A stretch of 64,000 nt of DNA from Actinomycetaceae bacterium (GCA_030538185.1 JAUNUK010000005.1:124001-188000), one strand, 5' to 3'. Positions 17,424-27,113 are shown, counted from the first letter of the stretch. Notes: a model not told the origin generated them from the letters alone. A program made the numbers and translations.

Positions 17424-19693
17424 TCGACAAAAACATTGCCGAGGGCGGCCACGCACAGACTGCCAGTTTCCCTATGTCCTGGGATCGTCCCTTGTCGAGG
17501 ATTGTCAACAGTAAAGCGAGCATAGGAAAGTTCGCACGCCTTGGGATTCACACCCAAGGGGACCTACTGTCATATGCCCCTTTCCGTCTACATCACTGGG
17601 CAGACTTGACTCCCTTTAGCGAACTCATGCCTGGCCAAGAGGTAACTGTCTTCGCCGAAGTGCTCTCTGCCCGCATGTCCAGGCGCGCCCAAGGTGGCAT
17701 CATGCTCACGGTTGTTCTAAGTGATCAAAGCGACCATTACCTATCGACCTTGACATGTCGTTTCTTCGCCAAAAGCTCTTATGCTCTCACCCGGCATGAA
17801 AAAGACCTGCAGCCAGGTACAAGAGCCATTTTTGCAGGGACCCTGAGTGGGCAAGGCGCCCAACTGTACCTAGCTCACCCGGTGTATGAGACAAAAGCTG
17901 CGCTTTCCTTGGCAGATGCTCAAGAGTTCGCGACGACACCCGTGCCTGTTTACCACGCCACCAAGGGCCTACCCACGTGGGTAATTTCCAGGACCATCAC
18001 AACACTTCTGGACACACTGTCGCCCGCAGATGTGCCAGATATCTTGAGCCCTTCCCTGTGTGCCAAACTTTCCCTTCCTTCTTATTGGGACGCCTTGCGG
18101 GTGTTGCACACACCCAGTAGTGATGCACAGTGGCACAAGGCGAAAAGTCGGCTTAGGTGGGATGAGGCGTGGTTGACCCAGTTGGCCCTTATGCAAAACC
18201 GGGCGCGTAGCAAAGAGGTGCCTGCCCCTGCCTTGCATACGCCTGCTTTGCAGGAACCCAGCCTGTATCGTGCACTGATCGAGTCCCTGCCCTATGAACT
18301 GACACAGGGCCAAAAGACAGTTCTCGAAGAAATTGCGGCAGACGTGGCGCAAACACACCCTATGCAGCGTCTTTTGCAAGGAGATGTGGGTTCCGGCAAG
18401 ACCATTGTGGCACTCCTATCCATGAGCCTAGCCATCGATGCTGGATTCCAAGGTGTCCTGCTTGTCCCCACGGAGGTACTCGCCCGCCAACATGAGGCGA
18501 GTATCCGTAATCTTTTACAGCCACTGGAAGTCGCCCTCGGAAATGATGATACGCACGAGGCAGAAAAACTGGTAGAGGTGCTAACCGGGTCGACGTCAAA
18601 AGAAGAACGCGAACGAATACTGGCAAAAGCCGAAAACGGTGAGCCAATGTTGCTTATCGGAACCCATGCCCTGTTGCAAGACCAGGTGATGATCGCAAAA
18701 GCTGGGATCGTTATAGTCGATGAACAGCACCGCTTCGGTGTCGCCCAGCGTCATCGGCTTAGTGAAACCCCGGGTGTGGCCCCTCATGTTTTGGTTATGA
18801 CAGCCACCCCGATCCCGCGGACCATTGCCATGACAGTGTTTGGTGACCTGGACGTTTCAATACTGCGTGAACTCCCGCAAGGACGAGCTGATGTGCAGAC
18901 TCATTTGGTGGATTTGCGCAATACCGCATGGATCACCCGTCTGTGGCTTAGAGCGCGAGAAGAAATAGACAAGTCAGGACGCGTCTTTGTCATCTGCCCC
19001 ACCATCACTTCTGCCGAGGACGAAGAAGGCACGACTGAGTTCGTAGATGAAGATGTGGCAGGGGAGGCTCGTCGCCTGGCTTCGGTAGATGATTTCGTGC
19101 AGATGCTTAGTGGGTTGCCCGCGATGCAGGGCATAGGTATAGGGCGACTGCACGGCCAGATGGCACCCAAAGACAAGGCACAGGCCATGCATGCCTTTGT
19201 GGAGGGTGTAACCCCTGTATTGGTGTCCACAACAGTCGTCGAGGTGGGGATCGATGTTCCCGCGGCCACCATGATGGTCATCTGGGATGCGGATCGTTTC
19301 GGGCTGTCCCAGCTGCATCAGCTGCGTGGACGAATCGGACGAGGTGAAAAACCTGGGGTGTGTATGGCTGTGGCGCCACTTCTTGAAGGCACAACCGCGT
19401 ATGCCAGGCTGAAGGCTTTTGAGTCGAGCCGAGATGGGTTTGTCCTGGCACAACAAGACCTGGAAATTAGGCGCGAAGGTGATGTTTTGGGGGATGTTCA
19501 GGCTGGTTCCTCCTCTAGTCTTGAGCACCTCAATCTTGGCCGCACAGGAGATATCGAGGTCATCATGCGGGCCAGGGAAGTTGCCGAGGAAGTGATAACA
19601 CGTGACCCAAGACTTGAGGAGTGGCCAATCCTGCGTGAGATGCTGGCTCGCAAGGTAGGTGAGAATGAGCGTTTGAACCTCATGCGTTCATGA
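17420..19693 (+). CDS. recG: ATP-dependent DNA helicase RecG
   Basis: Branch-migration helicase that remodels stalled replication forks and recombination intermediates. The 757 residues contain the N-terminal wedge/OB region (about 25-180), then the helicase core with Walker A GDVGSGKT near residue 320, VLLVPTEVLARQH, the DEQHRFGVAQR box, TATPIPRT, and the C-terminal helicase half with VSTTVVEVGIDVP and QLHQLRGRIGRG. The TRG-like C-terminal ending FVLAQQDLEIRREGDVLG is typical. It is translationally coupled to the upstream DAK2-like gene and converges on rsmD. Confidence 0.97.
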   Translation: MIDKNIAEGGHAQTASFPMSWDRPLSRIVNSKASIGKFARLGIHTQGDLLSYAPFRLHHWADLTPFSELMPGQEVTVFAEVLSARMSRRAQGGIMLTVVLSDQSDHYLSTLTCRFFAKSSYALTRHEKDLQPGTRAIFAGTLSGQGAQLYLAHPVYETKAALSLADAQEFATTPVPVYHATKGLPTWVISRTITTLLDTLSPADVPDILSPSLCAKLSLPSYWDALRVLHTPSSDAQWHKAKSRLRWDEAWLTQLALMQNRARSKEVPAPALHTPALQEPSLYRALIESLPYELTQGQKTVLEEIAADVAQTHPMQRLLQGDVGSGKTIVALLSMSLAIDAGFQGVLLVPTEVLARQHEASIRNLLQPLEVALGNDDTHEAEKLVEVLTGSTSKEERERILAKAENGEPMLLIGTHALLQDQVMIAKAGIVIVDEQHRFGVAQRHRLSETPGVAPHVLVMTATPIPRTIAMTVFGDLDVSILRELPQGRADVQTHLVDLRNTAWITRLWLRAREEIDKSGRVFVICPTITSAEDEEGTTEFVDEDVAGEARRLASVDDFVQMLSGLPAMQGIGIGRLHGQMAPKDKAQAMHAFVEGVTPVLVSTTVVEVGIDVPAATMMVIWDADRFGLSQLHQLRGRIGRGEKPGVCMAVAPLLEGTTAYARLKAFESSRDGFVLAQQDLEIRREGDVLGDVQAGSSSSLEHLNLGRTGDIEVIMRAREVAEEVITRDPRLEEWPILREMLARKVGENERLNLMRS

Positions 19694-19711
19694 AGGCTAC
19701 AGGGTTGAAAG

Positions 19712-20263
19712 TTACAAGGGGTAGGCGAAGGTCAGCAAGGTGTCTCCGTAGGCTTTAGAGCGATACACCTCAAAACCTGAAGGGAAAACGGGAGGACCTG
19801 CGCGTTTGGCGCTTTCAACTACAACGCTTGCCTCCGAGCTCAGGCGTGGAAGAAGCTGGTCGAGGATGTCGGTCAATGTGTGGGGTGGAAAGTCATAGGG
19901 AGGATCGATAAAGACGATATCGAAGTCCTGTAGGTTTTTGGTCAAGAAAGTCGCGACAGGCATGCCCACAACCGTGGTCTTTTCTGTAAAGCCACACAGG
20001 GATGCATTTTTCTTGCATAAGGCGACGGCCTGGGACGCTGAATCGACTAGGGTGGCGTGTTTGACCCCGCGGCTAAGTGCTTCGAGACCCAAGGCGCCAG
20101 TTCCTGCAAAAAGATCCAAAACCTGAGCTTGAGCATGTAGGGCATCTAGCGCATCCAGATGGGAAAACACTGCTTCGCGTGCCATGGAAGACGTTGGCCT
20201 AGTGCCTTTAGGTGGGACCCGTAAAGGGGTTCCCTTGGCCGAGCCTGCGATGATGCGAGTCAT
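19712..20263 (-). CDS. rsmD: 16S rRNA (guanine966-N2)-methyltransferase
   Basis: Methylates G966 of 16S rRNA using S-adenosylmethionine. The 183 residues have the family start TRIIAGSAKG, an RPTSSMAREAVFSHL segment, the SAM-binding LDLFAGTGALGLEALSRG, and the catalytic DPPYD. The ATG at 20263 begins exactly at the conserved MTRIIAG. A longer frame from 20299 has no family match. It converges with recG and diverges from coaD, its usual neighbour. Confidence 0.95.
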   Translation of the reverse strand: MTRIIAGSAKGTPLRVPPKGTRPTSSMAREAVFSHLDALDALHAQAQVLDLFAGTGALGLEALSRGVKHATLVDSASQAVALCKKNASLCGFTEKTTVVGMPVATFLTKNLQDFDIVFIDPPYDFPPHTLTDILDQLLPRLSSEASVVVESAKRAGPPVFPSGFEVYRSKAYGDTLLTFAYPL

Positions 20264-20346
20264 GGATACAGCTTTGCACATCGGATAGTGCGGATGCATC
20301 CGTGCGCAACGTGTCTAAGAGGGACGCTTCAAGGTACCCTTGGGAC

Positions 20347-20841
20347 ATGACATTGGCGCTGTGTCCCGGTTCATTCGATCCAACTACCCGCGGTCACCTA
20401 GATATCTTCATAAGAACCTTGAGTTTTTGCGATGAGTTGATCATCGGACTTGGTGTGAACTCCACCAAAGGCTACCTGTTTTCGGATGCGCAAAGGCAAA
20501 TATTGCTACGAGACGCCTTGCTCGAGGTTCAAGCGCCCATGGAGCGGATACGGATTATGACAATCCCAGGGTTGCTTGCCAATTTTTGTCGAGACCAACA
20601 GATAGATGTCGTAGTCAAGGGAGTGCGCAATAGTCTTGACCTGGAACATGAGATGCCAATGGCTGAAGCCAATCGCGCTCTATGTGCAGTGGAGACGATC
20701 TTGTTGCCCTCTGCGCCGAATCTGGGGCTCGTCTCGTCTTCTATAGTCAAGGAAGTTGCCCTGCTAGGAGGGGATATCAGCCCATACGTGACCAAAAATG
20801 TTGCTCTTGCTCTTGCCCAAGAACGCGAGTTACTAGGCTAA
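20347..20841 (+). CDS. coaD: Phosphopantetheine adenylyltransferase
   Basis: Transfers AMP from ATP to 4'-phosphopantetheine, the fourth step of coenzyme A synthesis. The 164-residue protein starts MTLALCPGSFDPTTRGHLDI, with the T/HXGH nucleotidyltransferase motif (RGHL). It then has the substrate-binding KGVRNSLDLEHE segment and SSSIVKEVALLGGD, the counterpart of the ISSTXXR motif. The ATG at 20347 has no clear ribosome-binding site. A TACCCT box lies six bases upstream, so a leaderless start is possible but weakly supported. Confidence 0.95.
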   Translation: MTLALCPGSFDPTTRGHLDIFIRTLSFCDELIIGLGVNSTKGYLFSDAQRQILLRDALLEVQAPMERIRIMTIPGLLANFCRDQQIDVVVKGVRNSLDLEHEMPMAEANRALCAVETILLPSAPNLGLVSSSIVKEVALLGGDISPYVTKNVALALAQERELLG

Positions 20842-20871
20842 TGTGTGGTGGTAGCAGAGAGGATGGAAGCC

Positions 20872-21513
20872 GTGAGTGAAGACTTTGAAGCCCAAAGGGC
20901 CAATGCTGAGGAAGATGCGAATAATACTTCGCAAGAACCCCTGAGTTTTCTGGAGGAAAACCAAGAAGAAGGTTCGCAACTGATGGTGTTGTTAGAAGAG
21001 CTAGAGGACACCTTGGCGCAAGCACGTTCCCTGCCAATGTCGGCTTCAGTGCTCATCAATAGAGCCGAGGTCTTGGAACTTGTTACGGCCGCACGCCTTG
21101 CGATCCCGGCGGATATTCAAGCAGCCAACTCGATTGTCAGCGGGGCAAATGCCGTTTTAGTGAAGGCAGGAGAAGAAGGCAAGCACATCACGACAAGCGC
21201 TCAAGATGAGGCTGAACGTGTGGTTGCCGATGCCCACGCCCAGGCAGAACGTCTCATCTCTGAACAGCGTATTGTGGTGATGGCCGAAGAGCGAGCCGAT
21301 CAGATCATTGAGGACGCCACTCGCAGAGCCGCTGAACTGCGCAAGGGTGCAAACCAATATTCAGATAAAATGCTCGCCTCACTGTCGCAACAATTATCTG
21401 CTTTGGAAAAGCAAGTGGCATCGGGAAGGGAATTGCTAGCTCAGCGGATGGAAGACACAGATACACAAGATTCCTCGTCAACCACTGCGAGTACGCCTTT
21501 TGAAACCGAGTAG
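20872..21513 (+). CDS. Acidic coiled-coil protein (DivIVA-like/ATP synthase b-like repeats)
   Basis: A 213-residue protein of unknown function found in the coaD-DUF177 position of actinobacteria. After an acidic N-terminus there is a long amphipathic helical region from about residue 90 to 195. It has Ala- and Glu-rich heptad-like repeats (AQDEAERVVADAHAQAERL, AEERADQIIEDATRRAAEL) like those in DivIVA C-terminal or ATP synthase b-subunit stalks. There is no membrane segment. A role in cell-envelope or division scaffolding has been suggested for relatives but is not shown here. GTG 20872 was chosen because GAGAGG stands nine bases upstream. GTG 20845 and ATG 20863 are alternatives. Confidence 0.75.
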   Translation: MSEDFEAQRANAEEDANNTSQEPLSFLEENQEEGSQLMVLLEELEDTLAQARSLPMSASVLINRAEVLELVTAARLAIPADIQAANSIVSGANAVLVKAGEEGKHITTSAQDEAERVVADAHAQAERLISEQRIVVMAEERADQIIEDATRRAAELRKGANQYSDKMLASLSQQLSALEKQVASGRELLAQRMEDTDTQDSSSTTASTPFETE

Positions 21514-21541
21514 AAAAATCGCAAGTACGAGGAGTGAGCCC

Positions 21542-22111
21542 ATGTCTCAAACTGTGCCTACGCACGATCCCTTACGGCTATCAATCCACGATCTTCCTCA
21601 TCAAGCAGGTGCCCATAAGGATTTTCTCATTGACTTTGTAGCGGATCAGGAGTGGAACAACGGTGTCGTTTTCCCCCAGCGTGATACTGCTATGAAGGCC
21701 GATGTCTCAATGACCTCGGTGGGGGATGGGGTGCTGATTCATTTACGCACCAGTGTTCCCACGACAACCCAGTGTGGCAGGTGCCTCGATCCGGTTACCG
21801 ATGAGATAGATATTGACCTCCAAGAGGTTTTCTTTTCCCCCGAGCTTCGTCAGGCGGCCTTGGATGAAGGTGACGAGGACGCGGAAGACATGCGTGTTAT
21901 CGAGCAAGAAAGTGTAGATCTTTCAGAGCTTTTGCGTGACAATCTGGTTTTGTCTATGCCGTTTCAGCCTCTGTGTGATCCCGAGTGCTTAGGGCTGTGC
22001 CCAGGGTGCGGGATGCGCATGGAAGACGCGGAGGAAGGGCATGCTCACGAGGTTATCGATCCGCGTTGGGCCGCCCTTTCGGCTTGGAAAACCGAGGAAA
22101 ACGATGAGTAA
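21542..22111 (+). CDS. DUF177 (YceD) family protein
   Basis: A 189-residue YceD-type protein with the conserved cysteine pairs QCGRCLDPV (mid-protein) and CDPECLGLCPGCG (C-terminal), which probably bind zinc. YceD is linked to accumulation of 23S rRNA in plants and bacteria. In most genomes it is followed directly by rpmF (L32). Here its stop overlaps the rnc start by 8 bp, so no rpmF lies in between. The ATG at 21542 has GAGGAG upstream. Confidence 0.93.
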   Translation: MSQTVPTHDPLRLSIHDLPHQAGAHKDFLIDFVADQEWNNGVVFPQRDTAMKADVSMTSVGDGVLIHLRTSVPTTTQCGRCLDPVTDEIDIDLQEVFFSPELRQAALDEGDEDAEDMRVIEQESVDLSELLRDNLVLSMPFQPLCDPECLGLCPGCGMRMEDAEEGHAHEVIDPRWAALSAWKTEENDE

Positions 22112-22832
22112 AATGCCTGTTCAAGGTGGCGGACAAGAAAGCGCGGAGAACCTGCTGGCATCCTGGGGTTTGCATCTCGATACGGAGATGCTGGTCTTGA
22201 CATTGACCCACAGGTCTTTCGCCCACGAGCACGGAAATATCCCCACCAATGAGCGCCTAGAATTCTTAGGCGATGCGGTTTTGCAGATTGTGGTCACCGA
22301 GTACCTGTACCGAGCTTACCCACATCTTTCCGAGGGCGATTTGGCAAAAATGCGATCTGCCACAGTGGCTCAAACTCCTTTGGCCTCTTTGGCCCGCGAT
22401 ATTGATCTGGGTGATTACATTCTCTTAGGAGTTGGCGAAGATGCAGGTGGAGGGCGTGGAAAAGACTCCATTTTATCTGATACTTACGAAGCGTTAATCG
22501 GTGCCACCTACCTGACTCACGGTTTGGAAAAGACACGCTTACTGCTCGAGGATAAACTTCAAAAGCTACTGCGACACGCCTTAGAGCGCTCCAAGGAAGT
22601 AGATTGGAAGACTACCCTGCAAGAGTTGTTAACCTCACAGGGACGCGACTTGCCCGTCTATGAGGTTGAGGGAAGCGGCCCTGACCACGCTCGAAGCTTT
22701 AAGGCTGTCCTCCGAGTTGGAAGCGACATCATTGGTACGGGGGAGGGGACCTCGAAGAAGAATGCTGAACACGAGGCGGCGAAAGAAGCGACAGAGTTTA
22801 TCAGGGCTGGTCTAGAGTCCTCGAGGGCTTAG
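22104..22832 (+). CDS. rnc: Ribonuclease III
   Basis: Cuts double-stranded RNA, processing rRNA precursors and some mRNAs. The 242 residues contain the endonuclease domain with the signature ERLEFLGDAVL and the second acidic motif DTYEALIGATYL. A double-stranded RNA-binding domain from about residue 172 has DWKTTLQELLTSQG and TSKKNAEHEAAKEA. The ATG at 22104 overlaps the preceding stop. A second in-frame ATG at 22113 is possible. In many actinobacteria mutM and smc follow, but here a response regulator does. Confidence 0.97.
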   Translation: MSKMPVQGGGQESAENLLASWGLHLDTEMLVLTLTHRSFAHEHGNIPTNERLEFLGDAVLQIVVTEYLYRAYPHLSEGDLAKMRSATVAQTPLASLARDIDLGDYILLGVGEDAGGGRGKDSILSDTYEALIGATYLTHGLEKTRLLLEDKLQKLLRHALERSKEVDWKTTLQELLTSQGRDLPVYEVEGSGPDHARSFKAVLRVGSDIIGTGEGTSKKNAEHEAAKEATEFIRAGLESSRA

Positions 22833-22858
22833 AGGGTGCAAAGGAATAGGAGACTGCG

Positions 22859-23506
22859 TTGAGCTACAAGAATTCAACGGATATACGGGTAATGATTGTT
22901 GACGATCACGAGATCGTCAGACGTGGTATTGCCGAGGTCGTGGATAGGGCAGAAGGGCTGAGCGTAGTTGCTGAAGCCGGTGGGGTAGCAGAGGCAGTGA
23001 GACGTGCTGAACTGGTGCAACCAGATGTAATTCTGGTGGATCTGCAACTTCCTGACGGCACTGGCATAGACGTTATGAAGCAACTAAAAGAAAGACTGCC
23101 ACACACCAAAGCGGTGGTGTTGACCAGTTTTGATGACGACGGCGCCTTGGCCGAGTCCCTCTCGGCTGGGGCATGTGCATACTTACTAAAGAATGTGCGG
23201 GGCGCAGAGATCACCGATGGTATTCGGGCGGTTGCTGAGGGGCGCACACTCCTAGATGACCGCACGGTCACCAGGCGCAGGGCAGATCACGGGGATCCGA
23301 CAGCGAACCTGACGCCCTCGGAAAGAAAAGTTTTGGACCTGATTGGCGATGGCCTATCAAACCGGGAAATCGGTGAGCGCCTAGGGGTGGCCGAAAAAAC
23401 GGTGAAGAACCACATTACGTCATTGCTGGCCAAGATGGGTTTACAGCGACGCACTCAGGTCGCCGCATGGGTGGCGGGCCAACGGGCTGTGGGGTGGAGG
23501 AACTAA
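22859..23506 (+). CDS. NarL/DevR-type response regulator
   Basis: A 215-residue two-component regulator. The receiver domain (about 9-125) has the acidic pocket IVDDHE, the phosphoacceptor Asp in VILVDLQLPDGTG (near residue 60), the switch Thr/Ser in VVLTSFDDDG, and the conserved Lys in YLLKNVRGAE. The LuxR-type helix-turn-helix at the C-terminus is LTPSERKVLDLIGDGLSNREIGERLGVAEKTVKNH, split here across the recognition helix. Sequence and layout resemble mycobacterial DevR/DosR. The TTG start at 22859 is supported by TAGGAG six bases upstream. It converges, 33 bp apart, on the GAF histidine kinase gene, its likely partner. Confidence 0.9.
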   Translation: MSYKNSTDIRVMIVDDHEIVRRGIAEVVDRAEGLSVVAEAGGVAEAVRRAELVQPDVILVDLQLPDGTGIDVMKQLKERLPHTKAVVLTSFDDDGALAESLSAGACAYLLKNVRGAEITDGIRAVAEGRTLLDDRTVTRRRADHGDPTANLTPSERKVLDLIGDGLSNREIGERLGVAEKTVKNHITSLLAKMGLQRRTQVAAWVAGQRAVGWRN

Positions 23507-23539
23507 GTAAGACCGACAGGTGCCTGGCTGGGATATGGG

Positions 23540-25270
23540 CTATCCCAGCGGCACTGACCAGGTCATTAAGGTCCCTACGCCTTGTTCTCCGGGTACCACA
23601 GAGCACATTCCCCCGTGCCTGTTTGCTCGTGCGCACATATTGTCTAGGCCAGAGCGCCTGGAAATATGTGGATCGATTCCAAGGCCATCATCCGAGACCG
23701 ACACCAATAGGCGTCCCTTGGCATCGTCTCCTTGAGGTGTAGTGAGGGCGAGTTTCACCAACACAGCCGTGGCATGGGCGTGGCGCGCAGCATTGGCTAG
23801 GCCTTCGCGTACAACTGCCACACAGTCCGTAGAGATATCCGAGTCGACGAAAGAATCCAGGGTGTCCATTGCAGAAGAGTCCTCATCGTCGAGGCTCAAA
23901 GGCACCCCGTCAACCTCTACCAGCAAAGAAGGTGCGTAACCCAATGAAGAACGTGCTGTCGAGGTCTCACGCCTCACCCTTTCAACAAGGCCTTCTTCAT
24001 CATCAGAATCCCGCAGATCGGCGATAATCGCACGGATCTGTGTAACCGAGTCATCAACCAAATTCAGGGCAGTCTTTAGAGTCTGGTCAATCAGCTGTGC
24101 ATCGAGTGCCTCTGAATGCAGCTGCTGGCGTACACCTTCTAAGTGCATCCCAGTGGCAAAAAGCTGCTGAATCGCTAAGTCGTGCAAGTCCCTGCCAATG
24201 CGAATTCGCTGTTCACGCAGAGTTGCAAGGTCTTCAGCGTGACGCGATGCAGATATTTCGAGGGCGAGGGCGGCCTGGATGGCCACGCCTTCGGCTGCGG
24301 GTAAATCTTCTGGCAGGAACTCAGGTTTGTCAGGCCTGCGCAATAATACGAGCACACCTTTGGAGGTGCCGTGCCCTATGAGGGGCGCATACAAGGCTGG
24401 GCCGTAGGCTCTAAAGGCGGGTAGGCGCATGGTGGGGGAACGTTGCAAGGAGTCAACAATTAATCCAACCCCCTCGCGCAGGACCGTCATGGCCCTGCCG
24501 TCATCTGGAAAAACGAGGCCAATCAGGTCTTCTGCTCCCTGCCCATCAGCAATCTCGCAAGCGTAGGTGTCACCTACGGAGGGCAAGATAATCAGCGAGG
24601 CATCCGCTTGTGCCACCTCGCGTACTAAACGTGCGATGAGTTCTAATGCCTCTTCCTCATCGGAGTCCTTCAAAAGGTTTGTTGTCAGCTGCTGAGAGAC
24701 TTTCAGCCAGGCTTCGCGCTTGCGTGCCTCGGCATAGAGCCTTGAGTTTTCAATGGCTACCGCCGCGGCACCTGCCAAACCGATGAGGATATGGGCGTCC
24801 TCTTCAGTGAAAGGGGTGGGCTTATCGCACAAGTAGAGGCGCCCATAAACCTGCTCACGGATGCGCAGGGGCACGCCCAGGAAGGAACTCATATCGGGGT
24901 GACCGGGTGGGAATCCAGTGAAGTCGGGGGCGTGGTGAAGGTCATTGACGATGAGTGCCCCTCGGATGGGAATATTACCGATCAGCCCTCTGCCCAAAGG
25001 CGGTGCCCCAACAGCATGTTGTAGATCTTTTGTCATGCCGTATTGGACGAATGAAGCCGTTTCGCCGCGCACGTCTAAAACAGTGAGCGCCCCGTAGCGC
25101 GCCTGTGTCAAATGACAGGCTTGGGCTACGAAGTGGTCGAGAACTTTTGACAGATCCAAGGTGGAAGCAAGATCCAAGATCGCTTCCATCAGATTCGCTT
25201 GTGAAGATTGGGCACGGGGGGCTACATACATGCGTGATATACCCATGTTGTCTTGCGTCGATTCAGACAA
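23540..25270 (-). CDS. DevS/DosT-like two-GAF sensor histidine kinase
   Basis: A 576-residue cytosolic sensor kinase. GAF domain 1 (about residues 25-180) contains GFPPGHPDM at 119-127. In mycobacterial DevS/DosT the histidine of the matching segment is, as I recall, the haem ligand, so His124 is a candidate ligand. GAF 2 spans about 185-335. A HisKA_3 dimerisation helix with GRDLHDLAIQQL (phosphoacceptor His363) follows. The ATPase domain has REGLANAARHAHA (N box) and SDDGLGID (G box). The start is taken as the TTG at 25270, because AGGAGG lies six bases upstream. It overlaps cydC by 8 bp. ATG 25246 is an alternative. It sits last in the cyd gene group, pointing to control of cytochrome bd by oxygen or redox state. 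Confidence 0.88.
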   Translation of the reverse strand: MSESTQDNMGISRMYVAPRAQSSQANLMEAILDLASTLDLSKVLDHFVAQACHLTQARYGALTVLDVRGETASFVQYGMTKDLQHAVGAPPLGRGLIGNIPIRGALIVNDLHHAPDFTGFPPGHPDMSSFLGVPLRIREQVYGRLYLCDKPTPFTEEDAHILIGLAGAAAVAIENSRLYAEARKREAWLKVSQQLTTNLLKDSDEEEALELIARLVREVAQADASLIILPSVGDTYACEIADGQGAEDLIGLVFPDDGRAMTVLREGVGLIVDSLQRSPTMRLPAFRAYGPALYAPLIGHGTSKGVLVLLRRPDKPEFLPEDLPAAEGVAIQAALALEISASRHAEDLATLREQRIRIGRDLHDLAIQQLFATGMHLEGVRQQLHSEALDAQLIDQTLKTALNLVDDSVTQIRAIIADLRDSDDEEGLVERVRRETSTARSSLGYAPSLLVEVDGVPLSLDDEDSSAMDTLDSFVDSDISTDCVAVVREGLANAARHAHATAVLVKLALTTPQGDDAKGRLLVSVSDDGLGIDPHISRRSGLDNMCARANRHGGMCSVVPGEQGVGTLMTWSVPLG

Positions 25271-27113
25271 GGAGTTCCTCCTGAGAAGCTGCCCAAGCGT
25301 AGTCGGGACTAGTTGCGAGCAGGTGGGCGTGGGTACCGCGTTGGACAATGTGTGCCTCGGTTCCGGTTTCACCAGGAACTCGGTCCAGGACAAGTACCTC
25401 ATCTGCCGCACCCAGTGCAGACAGCCTGTGGGTGACAAGTAGGACTCCACGTTCGTCTTCATCGTGTTCTGTCGCATCAGGTTGTGCGCTGTGCGCTGCT
25501 TTTCCAGCACTTAACAGATCGCCTACGAGTTTGTCGGAGGTTACGGAATCCAAATGCTCCCCTGGTTCATCCAGGAGCATGAGTGGGGCAGGGGAGCCAA
25601 GCGCACGAGCCAGTAGGATACGTCGGCGTTCCCCACCTGAAATAGTGGTTCCTCCAGAACCCAGGTTGGTTGACAGCCCAAGCGGAGCAGTCTCCAGCCA
25701 CTGCCCCATACCGGCTTGCTCTAACAGGCTGGTGGCCTCCTCGTCGCTAATGGTGCCTTTAGAGACGCGCAGGTTTTCAAGTACCGAGGTTGAAAAGATA
25801 TGTGCATCCTCGGCAGTTAAGGTGATGTGACGGGAGGCTTCCAGGCGTGAGAGCTTGCTGATCTCATGGCCTCCCAGAGTCACACTTCCAGCCAAGGGCG
25901 GCAACATCCCTGCCAAGGTGAACAGCAGCGTCGACTTTCCTATCCCAGAGGGGCCAACGATGGCAAGCCTTGAACCTGGTTTCAAGGTCAAGGTAATCCC
26001 TGAAGCAATCACGGGGCCACCTGGCCATCCGATCGCTAGGTCTTTGGCTTCCAAAACAGGCGCAATATCGTCAAATGACGCTGTATCCGGGGTTTCATCC
26101 TCTAACTTCTTCCCCAAGCCGCCCTCAATGGCGTCTTCGCCTCCCAGCAGTTCAACAATCCTTACTGCGGCACCGGCGGAATGTACCAGTTGTACGGCTG
26201 CGGGTGCCAGTTGTTGGGTGCCCTCGAAGGCTGCCAGTGGGGTGAGTACCAAGACCGCCAGGGCCACTGCGGAAACATCGCCTGCCGTAACAGCCGGGAT
26301 GCCCAGGAGGATTGCCGCAATAACCGCAGCTGTCATAGCGATGTTGTCTATGGCCGCGGCGATTGAGGCCAGTTTCGCTGCATGGTCTTGTGCAGCAATA
26401 ATGTCATCTTCTGTGTTGGTTATCTCCTGCCTCAAGGCGTCTAGTCGACCCAGGTTCGCCAGCTCGGTAGCGTTTTCTAACAAGGCCAGGGACGATGCTC
26501 CAAGTTCCGTGTATGCCTGTTGTGCCGCCTGTTCAGCAATGCGCGCCGAGCGGATGGTGACGAGAGGGCCAACGACGCCGGCCACAATCAGACAGGCTCC
26601 GGTTGTGAGAGCCACGGGTAGTGACAAAAACGCCAATAACCCCACAGTCAAGATTCCAACTACACCCGTGACGATTGTGGGAAGCAAAGACTTGACCACA
26701 TAGTCACCCACGGCATCCACATCTTCGCCCGTCCTCGCCAAAATATCTCCCCGCCGAAGCGAGGCGACCTTTGAGGTGGAGGATGAAGCCAGGATGCGAT
26801 ACACATTCAAGCGCAAGGTTGCCACGCCACTGAGGGCAACAAAGTGTGAGGCCAAGCGCTGCAGGTAGCGAAAGAGGGCACGCCCGATGCCAAACATGCG
26901 CACAGAGACCGTGGCAACCCCCAGGGCCAAGACAGGTGGCATCTGTGAGGCGCGAGCAATGAGCCAGGCTGAGACGGCAGCCAAACTGATGGCCGATATT
27001 AACGTGGCACATCCCAAAACGACGGCAAGCGCAACTTTGCCAGGGCGAAGCCCCAACATTTTTGTGGTTGCTGTCAGGGCGCGCCGTTCTTGTGTGCTCA
27101 AGAAAATGTTCAT
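25263..27113 (-). CDS. cydC: Thiol reductant ABC exporter subunit CydC
   Basis: Half of the heterodimeric ABC exporter CydDC, which moves glutathione, cysteine or a similar thiol (substrate still debated) to the outer face and is needed to assemble cytochrome bd. The 616 residues include a six-helix membrane domain (about 25-310). The nucleotide-binding domain has Walker A GPSGIGKST, the signature ISGGERRR and Walker B LMLLDEPGEHL, with the H-loop THRLSAL after an acidic insertion. ATGA overlap with cydD upstream, and overlap with the sensor kinase downstream. Confidence 0.94.
   Translation of the reverse strand: MNIFLSTQERRALTATTKMLGLRPGKVALAVVLGCATLISAISLAAVSAWLIARASQMPPVLALGVATVSVRMFGIGRALFRYLQRLASHFVALSGVATLRLNVYRILASSSTSKVASLRRGDILARTGEDVDAVGDYVVKSLLPTIVTGVVGILTVGLLAFLSLPVALTTGACLIVAGVVGPLVTIRSARIAEQAAQQAYTELGASSLALLENATELANLGRLDALRQEITNTEDDIIAAQDHAAKLASIAAAIDNIAMTAAVIAAILLGIPAVTAGDVSAVALAVLVLTPLAAFEGTQQLAPAAVQLVHSAGAAVRIVELLGGEDAIEGGLGKKLEDETPDTASFDDIAPVLEAKDLAIGWPGGPVIASGITLTLKPGSRLAIVGPSGIGKSTLLFTLAGMLPPLAGSVTLGGHEISKLSRLEASRHITLTAEDAHIFSTSVLENLRVSKGTISDEEATSLLEQAGMGQWLETAPLGLSTNLGSGGTTISGGERRRILLARALGSPAPLMLLDEPGEHLDSVTSDKLVGDLLSAGKAAHSAQPDATEHDEDERGVLLVTHRLSALGAADEVLVLDRVPGETGTEAHIVQRGTHAHLLATSPDYAWAASQEELLV

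Noticed and set aside
24250..24270. Extra copies of the repeated word at 24257, 32867, 27270 and 62484
   Set aside because: These read CGAGGGCG with a different first base, so they were left out of the count of exact CCGAGGGCG copies.
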